From: Druceiella hillmani
Lineage: Eukaryota > Arthropoda > Insecta > Lepidoptera > Hepialidae
Direction: 5' to 3'
DNA: 64,000 bases
NCBI GenBank assembly: GCA_039881145.1
Contig: JAYKKI010000095.1
Span: 7,182,501 to 7,246,500 of the forward strand
This document shows positions 36,240 through 47,875 of this stretch, one piece after another (position 1 is the stretch's first letter; the number at the start of each line of letters is the position of its first letter). Made by a program: the position numbers and the translations under genes. The notes below the pieces were generated by a model. It was not told the DNA's origin and did not search any database. It was given only the letters and a program-made list of their open reading frames with translations.

Positions 36240-37485
36240 ATAGCGTGTATAAATGTACAAAAAGTCGCCTTATATACCCATTTAATAACTAAGAAAGTAT
36301 TTTATGGTCTAATTTTATATATATAAACGCCCCTGGCGTTATGTAGTTGACCAAAATGTGTATACCACTAGTATTGTAATTGCAAAAGTTTATTACCTAA
36401 TAACCCTTGCAACAAAGCAACGAATCACTACGGAATTTGACATGCTTGTATTTTGTGCAGAGAAGTAATAATAGGCTATCCGCGGCTTTGCCCACCTGGA
36501 ATATGAATATCACGGAAAGTATATTTCTGTATGGAAAGATTTTCTTAAATTGTTGTATGGGCATAATTCAATAGATAGCGCAACGTATATGAAGTATATC
36601 AAGGATTTAAAATTAGTTACAGATACATGCTGCGATGGTGTCACTGAGTTAGAGACAATTCCCACCGTCTTAATCGAAAATCTACGCAAACTATGCTGCC
36701 AGCATAAATCTGGTGATACATATTTTTAAGCTACAATACACCAGATGTATCTCAGCATATAACATTGGACCAACAATATTTTTTCTGTTATTAAATGAAT
36801 CTATAAAGCGGCTTTTTTCATCACGAAATAGATTGTTTTTCACTCGACCCTAAATTAAACAAGTCAATATGAATAAACTTTAATGTGATAGTGATACCCT
36901 AATCTATAATTATATATATTGTAATAATTTTTTCTTATATTTTTTCAAATCAAAATAACTTAAAATGAGCGGTCTCTTGTTTCTAAGAAGTTTGTATTTT
37001 ATATAATACTCTATCTGTATATAGGTCGTACAGGGAGTTAATGCTCATTAAGCGATATTATAATAGTCTCGTGGAAAACTGGTCACCACCCAGACAATGA
37101 AGTTTATTGCCACAATCGAATATATCGTGAGCACAGACAGAGTAGAGATAAACTGTTATCTTTATATATGATGTTCATGGGAAAATATAGTCAATTGTAA
37201 AGAATATTTTAAAAATTTTCCTTTAGCCGTTACAGAACATTGCCGCTGCCGAAATATACTTTTAGATTGTTAGTTACATCATCCTCAAAGATAACATTAA
37301 CAGGCCATCTGTGCAGCTGTTCATTTTACGGTAAGTCATCGTATATCATTTACCGTATATGATACTGCTCATATTTTATTGTCGATATGCATTATATATC
37401 ATAATAATGCACTTAATCATCTCTCTGTTGATATATATGTCACACTTATTCATTGGCTTTTATTATATCGAATGTAGGTAATATG
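36240..37485. other. Intronic stretch with a Helitron-like remnant
   Basis: CTATCCGCGGCTTTGCCCACC at about 36477-36497 resembles the subterminal GC-rich segment of lepidopteran Helitrons, without a recognisable end. Otherwise AT-rich and unassigned. Confidence 0.35.
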
Positions 37486-37845
37486 TACGGTGTCCGGGAA
37501 TAAGTGTCGGATAAAGAATGGCATTACTGAACTGAAAAATAGTTAATTGATGTTAAAATAAAATTTGAGTTTTCTTTCAGAAATTTTTTAAATAATATGA
37601 CAACGATTTTCATCTTTTTGGGGGGAATAACCCACGAACCGTTGCGAAGACATTGCTACTGCGGGTAAACACCGCACTCCGGGCAAGTATTGGGTGTGTT
37701 AAAAAGAGTTATGTGTAATATTTTTTTTTTGCACTCAATTAGAAAAACGGCGTGTTTTACGTTTTATTTCAACGATAATTTATTCCTTTATAGCCAACAA
37801 ATAGCGTCTTTCTTTGTCCGACATTTATTCCCGAACACCGTGTAT
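37486..37845. mobile_element. MITE family 1, copy 3 (inverted)
   Basis: TIRs TACGGTGTCCGGGAATAAG and CTTTGTCCGACATTTATTC-CCGAACACCGTGTA bound about 360 bp. The internal order is the reverse of copies 1 and 2 (GCGAAGACATTGCTACTGCG first, TTTATAGCCAAC last). The plus-strand open frame 37690-37926 is repeat-derived. Confidence 0.85.
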
Positions 37846-37849
37846 ATAA

Positions 37850-38548
37850 AACTAGCTGCTGTCACCCCAAGTTGTCCAGCTTCAATGCAGATCGATGTTC
37901 TTAATTCAAAGTGTGTAGGAAAATAAATAAATTATAACAAGTATAAGGTGTTTCAGGATGCTAAATAAGAAATTCATCTATTATGAATACTTCTTTTACG
38001 CTGATTGTATGATTGCATACATAGAAAATATAACTACGTCGCGCAAATTTCCCGCACCTCTGGCAGTGACAAACCCACGACCGCTCGCAAATTTGACAAG
38101 AAGCAAAATCTCACAACACAAGCAAAGGAAAAAATCCGAAAATCGTTATTTTGTGGTTATTTCACATAAAAATTTTTTTTTTTTAAATATGCGTCTTTCA
38201 AAGTTATAGTAGGCAATATATTTTCGTTCCATCAAATCTCTATAAGCCTAAAATCTTTATAAATGCTTAAATATCTACGGAACTCTCATAGTGTGAGTTC
38301 CACTCGTGCTTGACAGGTTTTTTCTTTAAGCAGCGTCTTTCTCTACTGGTTGTGCACGATGGATGATGCGTAAAGGTATTTGCCGGTGTAATCATCGGAA
38401 AAGGTAATTTATTTCATGTTGTTGTTATGTTTATCATTAGCGTTTACAAAATTTAGATATATTGCGATGATAATCTTAACAATCCAACCCTGACCTTCTT
38501 ATATAATGGAGTATACAACAGCTAATTTATTACGCAATTTATGAATTA
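37850..38548. other. Intronic stretch with repeat remnants
   Basis: CTAGCTGCTGTCACCCCAAG at 37852 looks like an inverted Helitron 3' terminus (minus strand ...CAGCAGCTAG followed by T). TTTCTCTACTGGTTGTGCACG with GATGCGTAAAG at 38335-38375 is an inverted partial copy of the repeat seen at 7530. No exon. Confidence 0.4.
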
Positions 38549-38971
38549 CTAGCGTGACCCGTGCGAAGTCTTCGCATTATTTATTCCATTATGAAGCTCA
38601 GATGACAGATCAAACAAATATTTTACTAAAATTGACATATAGAGGCGCAAGTATCAAAAGCATTGAGCTAAAGCGCCACTTTATTTATACGTGAGTGGAT
38701 TTGAAATTAAACAAAAATTTTACCGACCGTCAATCGTATTGACGTTGAGCCGTTAGATGGCAGCGTTGCTGTTTTGTGTATATAATTTTAATAATTAATT
38801 AATTTGCAAAAACAATAGCAATAATAAATTTTTTAGTTGTGGATGCCGGTAGAGCAAGCAATTATCTATAAAATGATATATAATTTATGTGGATTAGTTG
38901 TGAGGTTTTTTCTAAAAAGGGAGAGTAACATCTTAAACTTAGCGTATTAATATATATGATGATGTTGATGA
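38549..38971 (-). mobile_element. Short non-autonomous Helitron, copy B
   Basis: Minus-strand copy of the 34832 element. CTAG with the hairpin AGTCTTCGCA-type terminus lies at the left (38549), and the (GAT)n/TC end lies at 38971. Insertion is again between A and T. 423 bp; a few substitutions against copy A, such as CAATCGTATTGACG. Confidence 0.9.
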
Positions 38972-39872
38972 TGTTTTAAAAATTAATGTGCTTTTATAAA
39001 CAATTTCCGCTACAAAATTATATTCTCTGGACTTAATGTTAACTTTAACACGTACACGCATATATATACAATTTATATTGATACGAAATTCATTTTACAA
39101 TTTGTAATACATATTGCATTGTAAATAGATACTAAAGGGAATTGTTCATTATCTTCAAATCTACGCTGCTCAAAAGTTCTTTCAAGATCTTTCAAATGCC
39201 ATATACAAATTGTTTGGGCTAAATAAATCGTTCTTACGTACTTAGACTAGCTTTATTTCACCGCATCGTATATTTATTCAGCTGTCTTGGTATATTTAAC
39301 TGAATATACCAATAATATATATTATACACCAGACTGGTTAAAATACGAAATTATTTTTCGGTACAGAACGTGAATACTGTTTGCGTAAAATACACCTTTA
39401 ATACCATTCGAGACGCTCCAGCAGTTGACAATTAAATCGATTCAGGTCAAAATAATCTTTATGAATTGGTAACTGGTAAGCCGGATAGTATTTTACAAGC
39501 GACCGTTGACGACTCGCCGTCGGCAACTTCGCCGCCGCGCGTAGCGACCGACACTCCGTGACCATTTAATGTCGACAAATGGTATTGATGAATGACGAGA
39601 ATTTTGTTACAATATTTATTGTGCTGTCTGAGACTCATGTCGCCACTTTCGATTGTACAAATATACGTTGGACTTGGGAATGTTGGCTTCGGTTGTCAAC
39701 ACTGTACGGTTGTCAACACTGTTGAAATTGATTTTCATTGGTTCAAAATCATTGGCAAGTATAGGACTGCAGAAATTCGTTCCAAATTTTGCATTTCTTG
39801 AAATTGTGATAAAAGTTCAGATATCAGAATGAAGTGAAAATTATAACTTTAAACGTTTACAATATTTTTTGA
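38972..39872. other. Intronic stretch with a CpG-rich patch
   Basis: At 39497-39560 a CpG-dense segment (CGCCGTCGGCAACTTCGCC, GCCGCGCGTAGCGACCGAC) stands out. It has no ATG-plus-donor arrangement in the phase required by the HIF-alpha bHLH exon that I can find. A regulatory role is possible but unsupported. Confidence 0.3.
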
Positions 39873-40511
39873 GTTTACTCCATAAGAAACGATTTTCATA
39901 TAAAGCGCCCGGTATAAAGTTTTATGAGTAAAATTACACGTTCAGGGTATACGAAATTCAAAGCGTTGAAAAAAGTGTAACTGATAGGTTCTGATCGTAT
40001 GAAGTTCAGAGCGTTAAAAAGTGTAACCGTTAGGTGGCCTCCCCGCGCAACATTTCTGCGTATCTTTAGAGTGAGATATCAAAATGTTTATTTGGCATTT
40101 TCTTATAATGTAATCGCAATGAGGCAGTGTAACACACATATTGGCATTTTCTTATGGCGTAATCGCAATGACGGAGTGTGACACACATAGATTAATATCG
40201 ATCGCTTAGATCAAGATTTCATCATTAAATGTAATTATGTGTGAATATTTGGTGTCTTCTATTCTACAAAATTTAAAAGTCTCCTTTAATGTTAACTACT
40301 TCTAACGTCTGACGTTATTAAATGTTTTTAATTTTGTTGTATTTAATCTTGTTCATTTGTGTTTTACTTGAAGATAAGTATATAATAAATATGTATTGTA
40401 AGCATTTTTATTAAAGAATTTTTATTTACATTTAATGATATTGACATGTGTATTTATATACAGTGTTACTTATTTTATATATTCCAAGACAATCGTACTT
40501 AAGGAGTAAAC
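39873..40511 (+). mobile_element. TIR transposon family 3, copy 2
   Basis: Ends GTTTACTCCATAAG and CTTAAGGAGTAAAC. Internal sequence is the reverse complement of 32581-33106 with extra internal sequence (639 bp). A local duplication of GGCATTTTCTTAT-(A/G)-(T/C)GTAATCGCAATGA occurs at 40092-40175. No transposase. Confidence 0.85.
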
Positions 40512-41490
40512 TTCAGTCGCGTTTCGGAGCTAACACGTACAATTTTTTTATTGATAAACAAAACTCTGAGGGCTATTTTTAGCGTTTCACTGACATGCTG
40601 CTATCCTACCGTCAGCTATCCATTAATTTATCTGTATAAATATTCCTATAATTAATATAATTTTTGGAACTAAAAAACTCAAAGAATGTAATTTTTACAT
40701 ATGTAATTAACGGTAATAATGATATTTTACAAAATAAAATAACAATTATTGAATTACTCATTAAAAATAACGAAGTTTTGTTGTCAAACGTTTGGATTTC
40801 GACGCGTGCATTTACGATTTTATTTTTGGGAGCCTTTTTTTCTTTAATGACATTCTAATTTCAAAACATTCAAAAGCATGAAATTTCATGCGAATGTGTC
40901 GTTATTATCGAAGGATAATTTGAAAAAACTTAATATTTGGCAAAATATTGACTAAATCATTACCTACATATAACCCATAAGTAATTACTTTATATTTATA
41001 TAATATAATAGTTTAAAACAAAAATTCATTTTGTGTGTAAAATTTTAAGACTTTTAATAAAATGCAAGCAGATAAAACATAATTCGAAACGGCTGAACGA
41101 GATGAAAATAATTTTTTGATAAATCTATATTCATTTAAAGATACCAAAAAAATACAGGCCTCCACCCCTCCCATCTTCGAAAGTAGAAAATTTAAAAACT
41201 TGAACGAGTTTAAGAGATTTTTTCTGATGTTTAAAGCCTCTATGCAAACACGATCAGCAGAGAGAGAAAGAGATCGGTATAAGAATATACGAGCACAGAC
41301 TAAGCGGTATCTCTATCTCGCTTTCTCACGTAGCGGTCTCTCTCTGCTGGTCGTACAAGATGGATGGTGCGTAAAGTGCTTTATGCACACGTCACTAATC
41401 GAATGTTTTTTTAAAAAATATCGCAGTCTATTTATTAATAAAATTGTATATAATTGAATTTGCTAATGCGTTTCTTAATCAATGCTCGTA
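40512..41490. other. Intronic stretch with a hairpin-bearing repeat
   Basis: 41245-41410 carries the repeat family of 7530. AGCAGAGAGAGAAAGAGATCGG and CGGTCTCTCTCTGCTGGTCG form inverted arms about 70 bases apart, followed by GATGGATGGTGCGTAAAGTG. The 113-residue frame crossing it is not considered coding. Confidence 0.4.
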
Positions 41491-41567
41491 AACTATCGAT
41501 ATTATTTCGTAAAATTTATTATTTATTCGCAGTCTCGTTGATAGTGAACTGATAGTGCTAGGAAAAA
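41491..41567 (+). promoter_or_regulatory. Candidate alternative HIF-alpha promoter with DRE box
   Basis: A perfect TATCGATA palindrome at 41494-41501, the DREF-binding element common in insect core promoters, lies 67 bases before an ATG with donor. An initiator-like GCAGTC lies at about 41529. No TATA box. Function as a promoter is inferred from the motif and its neighbour. Confidence 0.3.
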
Positions 41568-41575
41568 ATGCCGAC
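41568..41575 (+). CDS. Candidate alternative first coding exon (short N-terminal form)
   Basis: GGAAAAAATGCCGAC runs straight into GTAAGT: ATG CCG AC then the donor. Two leftover bases join the G at 54653 to give Thr, so the protein would begin MPT followed directly by NNEKRKEK, close in length to the short leader of ordinary HIF-alpha proteins. Start context is favourable (A at -3). With only eight bases, the match could be chance: a similar ATGCCCAT|GTAAGT occurs at 47783-47790. Transcript data would decide. Confidence 0.3.
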
Positions 41576-42032
41576 GTAAGTGAAAGTCGACTCTTTGTCT
41601 TCAGTGTTGTGCAATGATAAACGTTACAACGTCTATTGCCATATTGCGATTTACGTGCACACCATTTTTGTACAGTTTACGAGCATCGAAGGGTCGTTCG
41701 AGGTTGTCATCCGATAGTTTATGACAAATAGAAAGGTACCTGGATCATTAATACAGTTTAATGTGAAAATTATGAGCTGAATAATTATGTGTTTTAAAGT
41801 TAAAAAGACCAAAATAAAACTCGCATACAGGAATCAGGTGATTATATCACCTCATTCATCAGATCATTATATCACAAACCAGAAACAGATCCAAAAAAAA
41901 GGAAAAAAAGAAAGAGAAACAGGTGATGTAAAAATCGAGAGTAAAAAGTCTCGAATCTGATCAAACCGTGTCCCCAGAAATTTCCATCTTCATAGAATTA
42001 CTTCTTGGTATTTAGAAAACATAATTTTGTTA
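41576..42032. other. Intronic stretch without recognised content
   Basis: No exon or element end seen. A GATTATATCACCTCATTCATC / GATCATTATATCAC pair at 41840-41875 is a small local repeat. Confidence 0.4.
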
Positions 42033-42350
42033 TCCTAACTAATATTATAAATTCGATAATTTGAATGGATGGATATTTGTTACTCTAGAGGGATCTACAC
42101 GAAATTTTGCGTACGTAAGTCTTGATTAATATATTAGCTTTTCACTCTAAACTCTTAAATAGTTTTTGAGGGATAACACCCATATTTTATGATGTTCATT
42201 GCGTCCCTGTTTGATTATGTAGTGTTGTTTGTAAGAAAAATTCTATAAGTTTCACTTTAGCATGGATTTTGGAAAATTTGGAACAGAGGTAAATTATATG
42301 CTGCATTTACACATAGGCTACATTAGTAGTAAAATACGGACAGAAGCTAG
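42033..42350 (+). mobile_element. Helitron-like element (TCCTAACTAATATTATAAA type)
   Basis: Begins A|TCCTAACTAATATTATAAAT, followed by GGATGGATATTTGTTACTC, ACACGAAATTTTGCG, ACATAGGCTAC and a 3' end ACAGAAGCTAG|T. This phrase order is characteristic of a very common lepidopteran Helitron group (established knowledge). TC start, CTAG end and insertion between A and T are seen directly. 318 bp, non-coding, distinct from the 34832 family. Confidence 0.75.
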
Positions 42351-44439
42351 TGTTACACAAACTGTATTATTAAAGTGAAACTTTTATTGTATCGCCTCAG
42401 AATATTTCGTTTACCTATCGCATGTCGCATTACAGTCGGCCGCGGAGTGGGGGTAAAGAAACCAATATGGCGGTACCTATAGCTCTCATCAGCTGTGCAG
42501 CGTTGGTATGGTACTACGATCGATGCAGTTTTTACCAGACACATTGAAAAAATAGAATGCATGTCAATGTTTACTTATTTTAGTTACCACAAAATATTAT
42601 TTACATTTATAAACTGTGAGACTCAAAGCGAAGATGAAGTTAGTGATCGAATAATCGAAATTTAAAATAATTCAATGATTTATATAAATATTGATCTACG
42701 TTTTTAATATGTATATATATATCATACCGAACATTGTATTTATTTATGTATTCTGTACTTTAGTACGCAGAGTAAAATAAACATTCATAGTTATATATCT
42801 TGTCTACTATTATCATTTCCTTTTTCACGTCTTAAGTTAATATTACTTTTAAAATCCTAAATCAAGTAGCTTTCGAAAAATTCTCAATTAAATGCCTACA
42901 ATCTGAAAAAAAGTTTCACTTTCATCGTGGTTTCCTAAAACCACACAACTTGTTTATTTCTCTTAAATATTCTACCTATATTCCATTACATATAAGGGTT
43001 ATATAATAAAGTTCAAAAATGTTAAAATTATTTGTATTTAATCATTTGTATATAAAGAACCCTATTTATAAAGGCATCTATCTGCGCGAATTTAAATAAT
43101 TTTTGTGACTTGTGAACGGTCAGAGGTACGAAATTATATATTAGGCAGATAAATATGTATGCATGTACATTTATGTATTGGGGTTGGGGGTTGGTCGTAG
43201 CACTAATAAGTTAGAATTAATCTGTGATAACAGAATTTAAAGTTGTAGTAATTTATAAAACCTAGCTTAATTTCTAGGGATGTAGTCATCATATAAAAGC
43301 TTAGTAGGTACATGGTTTTTATCCCTATGTACAATTTTTTCCCTTTACGATGGAAATGAAAAAATATTTTGTGACTTTGAAGTTGCAATTCTGCAAACAA
43401 TTTATATTTCTGAACATTTGTTTCCATCAGTACCTGCTTTTGAAAACACTCCACTTCGCCGATTAAATTACTTTTCCGAATAAAATTGTCTAATTTTTGG
43501 ATAAGGTTGTTTTTTCGTTGAAATGTATATTAAACATTTTGATACATATTTTAGCGTCTAGTAATAGCTTAATTACATGTTCGTAGAACTTCTGACTTTT
43601 GCACTGATTCGCTCAATTGGTGGCAGCATGTATTTGAATGAATTGTTCGATTGTCTTACGAAAGCTCGAATTGGTGGCAGTATATATATTCGAATGAATT
43701 GTTTGATTGAGAGCTCCGAAAAAAAAACAGTTCGCTTCCAATACCACCAAACAGAGAGCATAGCTTCCTGTGTGCTTAATCCGTGATGTTTTGTGTTTAT
43801 TATTCTTCATCAGCTTCAACTGATCTTTCAGAACCTGACGCAAGTTTAACGTAATATAAATTATGATAATAGGCATTCTATTTAGTTTCCTCATTTTTTT
43901 AATTTTTAATTTTTTACATGACATCAAAAAAATCACAGAATCAAGAAACTGTCTTTTTGTAAAAGATTAAGCTTGAAAGATCGTCTGTCGTTTTATATAA
44001 ACACATTATGAGTTTAAATGACATTAACTGCTTATAAACACAACTAATCTCGAGAAAAGACAAAATTACTTTCTGAACAATCTAATACTATTGTCTACCT
44101 TGCAGTAAAGTGCTATGTAAGAGATTACACATGGACAAAAATCCAGAACAACCTTTAATGAATCCTCTTCAATTCACTTGATTTATTTATCCCACAGGAG
44201 ATTACGTTGTCTCGTTAATGGTAACACTGTGGAAAGTCTTACAATAAAAGGTATACAATTATATTATATCTGAGAAATTATATGGATTATATTATTCAGT
44301 ACTTCTGCTTAACTTGTTAACTCTTCATTACATTTTGCTTCGGTTTTCTTTTATCCAAAATTGTTTTTAATTTCCCTCCGATAAATGTGAATTTCGTGTT
44401 TATTAAAATAATTGACTAAAACAAATCATACTATATATA
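42351..44439. other. Intronic stretch with a GC-richer patch
   Basis: At 42430-42535, GTCGGCCGCGGAGTGGGGG and CCAATATGGCGGTACC stand out; the latter resembles a YY1/Pho site. Around 43605-43700, GAATTGGTGGCAG(C/T)AT with GAATGAATTGTT is directly repeated. No supported exon; open frames here are short and featureless. Confidence 0.35.
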
Positions 44440-44845
44440 AACGGTGTCCGGAAATAAGTGCCAGACAAAGAAAGACGTTATTCCTTGACTGAAAAATAGT
44501 TGATTGTCGTTAAAGTCACATTTAGATGATGACTTTTTTCTCAGAAAATTTAAAATAATATTCATAATTATTTGTCATCTTTTTCGTACATATGATACTT
44601 GCGTATATTGTTCAGAGCTGGTCGGGAGAATAACTTGCGAACAGCTGCGAAGACATCGCCACTGCGAGTAAACACCGTACTCCGGGCAAGTATTGGGTGT
44701 GTTAAAAAGAATTATGTATAATATTTTTTTTGCTCTCAATCAGAAAAAGGTCGTGTTTAACATTTTATTTCAACGACAATTTATACCTTTATGGCCAACG
44801 AATAATGTCTTTCTTTGCACGAAATCTATTCCCGGACACCGTGTA
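44440..44845. mobile_element. MITE family 1, copy 4 (inverted)
   Basis: Bounded by ACGGTGTCCGGAAATAAG and TCTATTCCCGGACACCGTGT, about 405 bp. Internal order is as in copy 3, including GCGAAGACATCGCCACTGCG. No transposase. With copies 1 and 2 in the opposite orientation, pre-mRNA pairing between copies is possible. Confidence 0.88.
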
Positions 44846-45219
44846 TATTAACAGTGAGTTCCTCTTATCATCAAACGAGTGCGCCATTATTTAATAGATA
44901 AATGCCAGTAAACGGTGAACAATTGTTACTGAAACTTAGTACTTGCTCAAAATTCATCTTTTAAGCCTCTTAAGTGAATAGTAATTTTCTTTTTAGATCA
45001 TGATTATCTTGACAATTGACAAAACGGATCCCAATGTTACTTAAAATTTCCATCGCAGTATCTTACGATGAACACATCGTTACTGTTGACGCGACACAGG
45101 CGTCAATCTCAAGTCAGATTAATATGTAGAGGCAATAATAAGACGAGATAGCATCGGTCACGTACTTATTACTATACTTTGTCATCATCCTTAATTTGTC
45201 TTAATAGAATTTGTACGCG

Positions 45220-45475
45220 TCTTTTAAATATGAGATAAATATCACATGTGGCACTAGAGTGAGTTTGAGTGCGAATTTATTGGAAGAAGTGCTTTGATGT
45301 CGTAAAATTGAAGGAAGGTCATTAAGGAAGGAATTAAAGTATCTTAGTAGAGAACTTGTATACATTTTTAAAATATGATTTATGTATCACATGCGGCACT
45401 TAGTGAGGTGAGTTTGAATGGAAATTGATTTAACAAGGTACTTTTATGTCGTGAAATAGAAAACTCCATTATTCG
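45220..45475. repeat. Two degenerate ~145-bp direct repeats
   Basis: Both units contain AATATGA, ATCACATG(T/C)GGCACT, GTGAGTTTGA(G/A)TG and TTT(G/A)ATGTCGT(A/G)AAAT. The phrase is familiar from lepidopteran interspersed repeats, but neither end is defined. Confidence 0.65.
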
Positions 45476-45657
45476 AAAAAGTATTAAAGTGAGCGGAGGA
45501 AATAGAATCTAGAATGCTAGAATTATATTATCGTTCCATTTTCCTCCGTACTCGCGCAGAGAGGAATTTAAACAAACGAATGTGAACATTAGATTTATAT
45601 TTAACCTATTTGTTTCTAATGACCTACTTGTCGAACATATTTAAATTATATACCATA

Positions 45658-46079
45658 CTAGCGTGACCCGTGCGAAGTCTTCGCATTATTTATTCCATTA
45701 TGAAGCTCAGATGACAGATCAAACAAATATTTTACTAAAATTGACATATAGAAGCGCAAGTATCAAAAGCATTGAGCTAAAGCGCCACTTTATTTATACG
45801 TGAGTGGATTTGAAATTAAACAAAAATTTTACCGACCGTCAATCATATTGACGTTGAGCCGTTAGATGGCAGCATTGCTGTTTTGTGTATATAATTTTAA
45901 TAATTAATTAATTTGCAAAAACAATAGTAATAATAAATTTTTTAGTTGTGGATGCCGGTAGAGCAAGCAATTATCTATAAAATGATATATAATTTATGTG
46001 GATTAGTTGTGAGGTTTTTTTCTAAAAAGGGAGTGTAACATCTTAACCTTAGCGTATTAATATATTATGATGATGATGA
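45658..46079 (-). mobile_element. Short non-autonomous Helitron, copy C
   Basis: Minus-strand copy, with CTAG at 45658-45661 preceded by A and the (GAT)n/TC end at 46079 followed by T. 422 bp. Differs from copy B by a few substitutions, so it is an independent insertion. No ORF. Confidence 0.9.
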
Positions 46080-46519
46080 TATATACCATTATAGGCTGAT
46101 GTGTCACACAATATCATTGACGGTACTTTAAAACCGGTTTAATCGACGCTACTAATGAAACTGTAAAGATGATTTTCTTTAAAGTTATTTATTTTAGAAA
46201 TGTTTATTAGCTTTAGGTTATTGGTGTAATACTGAATAACATTTCTGAATATTATTTTCCATTATTTTTGTTTGGAACAGACAGCTGATCCACCATAACT
46301 ATTTAACTTCTTATATAATTTCGATGAAATTTAATATACATATACAAATCATCTTGACTCAAAGAAGAGGTTACTTTGTATCTGTTTTTGCTAATGTAAC
46401 CCTAATAGTATGACTTATTTCTCATAAAAAGTGTATAATCTACCTTGTACATACCCTGTTTTCGTTATACTCAGTTTTACCATTGTATACTGAAGTCTGC
46501 ACTGAAAAATAATGATTAT

Positions 46520-46593
46520 TTTATAGATTTAGTTCGGTACTATTTAACAGTGAGACCTACTTTCACACGAGCGAAGCCGCGTGCAAAAGCTAG
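46520..46593 (+). mobile_element. Helitron 3' terminus of a different family
   Basis: CACACGAGCGAAGCCGCGTG forms an imperfect hairpin, and CAAAAGCTAG|T follows within 8 bases. This is the classic lepidopteran Helitron 3' end (GAAGCCGCG...AAAGCTAG). The 5' end is not identified; copy C may have landed inside this older element. Confidence 0.6.
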
Positions 46594-46694
46594 TGTTCCA
46601 TAAAATGCGTATCACGTTCAAATGATAAAATGCACATAATCTATACATCAATCGAAATTCCATCACTTTTATTAAAAACGTAACTATTATATAT

Positions 46695-46997
46695 GCAATT
46701 CAGTCGTCAAAATAGTTCCGTTGACTATTTAATTTTAATGATACTTTATAATTTTAATATAACTATATAATTTTAATGAACTAATATGTAATGCAATACT
46801 TTATAATTTTAATATAACTATATAATTTTAATGAACTATTATATAATGCAATTCAGTCGTCAAAATAGTTCCGTTCACTATTTAATTTTAATGATACTTT
46901 ATAATTTTAATATAACTATATAATTTTAATGAACTATTATATAATGCAATTCAGTCGTCAAAATAGTTCCGTTGACTATTTAATTTTAATGATACTT
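46695..46997. repeat. AT-rich tandem repeat, ~100-bp units
   Basis: AATTCAGTCGTCAAAATAG and TTCCGTT(G/C)ACTATTTAATT recur at about 46697, 46850 and 46947, with TATAATTTTAATATAACTA between. A partial unit lies at 46797. Expansion appears recent. Confidence 0.85.
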
Positions 46998-47209
46998 TTG
47001 AATATTTCATTTCAGATCAGCTCAACATAAATCACAATGAATTATTATTACATAGTATTAAACCCGAGCCTAATCCCACAACGGGTTAATTAAATAAATT
47101 TTTTTATCATTGTTTCGTATTTTCCTGTAATGCAACCCCACTTAAAATTTCTGACAATCGTATTGGAATATCCCCGAATAATCTGTTTCGCTATTCCACT
47201 CGTGTACAT

Positions 47210-47470
47210 GGTTTCCGCTTGCGCTGCATATAGATGAAGCACGTGACGCATGCGAATTATTGTCGCAGGCTGCCCCGCCCCACTCGCCTGACGCAGTCAA
47301 CTTCCAGGAAATATTCGGCCCGGATTGTGTGCGGACCAGATTTATAATAAAATTATATGCGTGCGGTTACGTAACAAAGGTATTACGTAACATACGCACA
47401 GAAGTCACCTTTAGGATACCGGAGATATACCATTCGGTAACTCTGATCGCTTGTGTGTCAGTCCGCCCTT
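47210..47470. promoter_or_regulatory. GC-richer patch with CACGTGAC
   Basis: The patch has dense CpG compared with its surroundings and includes GAAGCACGTGACGCATGCG (E-box/ACGTG HIF core) near 47238 and the palindromic TTACGTAAC twice near 47375-47400. It gives a 117-codon frame from a TTG with no domain. A regulatory element or old TE is more likely than an exon. Confidence 0.25.
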
Positions 47471-47875
47471 ACATCATTATGTTGCAGTCCTTAATTTCTG
47501 CATTAAAACGATATAACTATAATTTTTGTACCACTTATACGAAACGAATACCAAAGTCTAGTTGTATTATTTGTCGGGGCCAATTTTTTTTGCTTAAGGA
47601 TAACTATATTTAAAAAAAGTTTTGGAAAAAATCCTGCTTTGATGGTCAAATATGTCGCAAAGAGAAGAGGTATGATATGGTTGTTGTCTGTACGATGTTC
47701 TGGGGTTGCCTTCCTTCTATATTCTAAACCACTAGGCGAGTCACAACAATAGTTTATAAACCTCTTAATGTTAAATAAAATTATGCCCATGTAAGTAAAT
47801 TTTTACTAATATTTAAATAATCTTCTAGTGCCTCAATCGCCTGCTGTTAGCTTAAAAAAAGGCATTTAAATACAA

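Noticed and set aside
37690..37926. 78-codon frame across MITE family 1 copy 3
   Set aside because: The same frame is disrupted in the other copies; it is transposon sequence.
41116..41457. 113-codon plus-strand frame
   Set aside because: It crosses the AGCAGAGAGAG repeat with its inverted arms; no recognisable motif and no ATG at the left end.
47260..47613. 117-codon frame in the GC-richer patch
   Set aside because: No ATG start, no domain, and composition better explained by a regulatory patch or old repeat.
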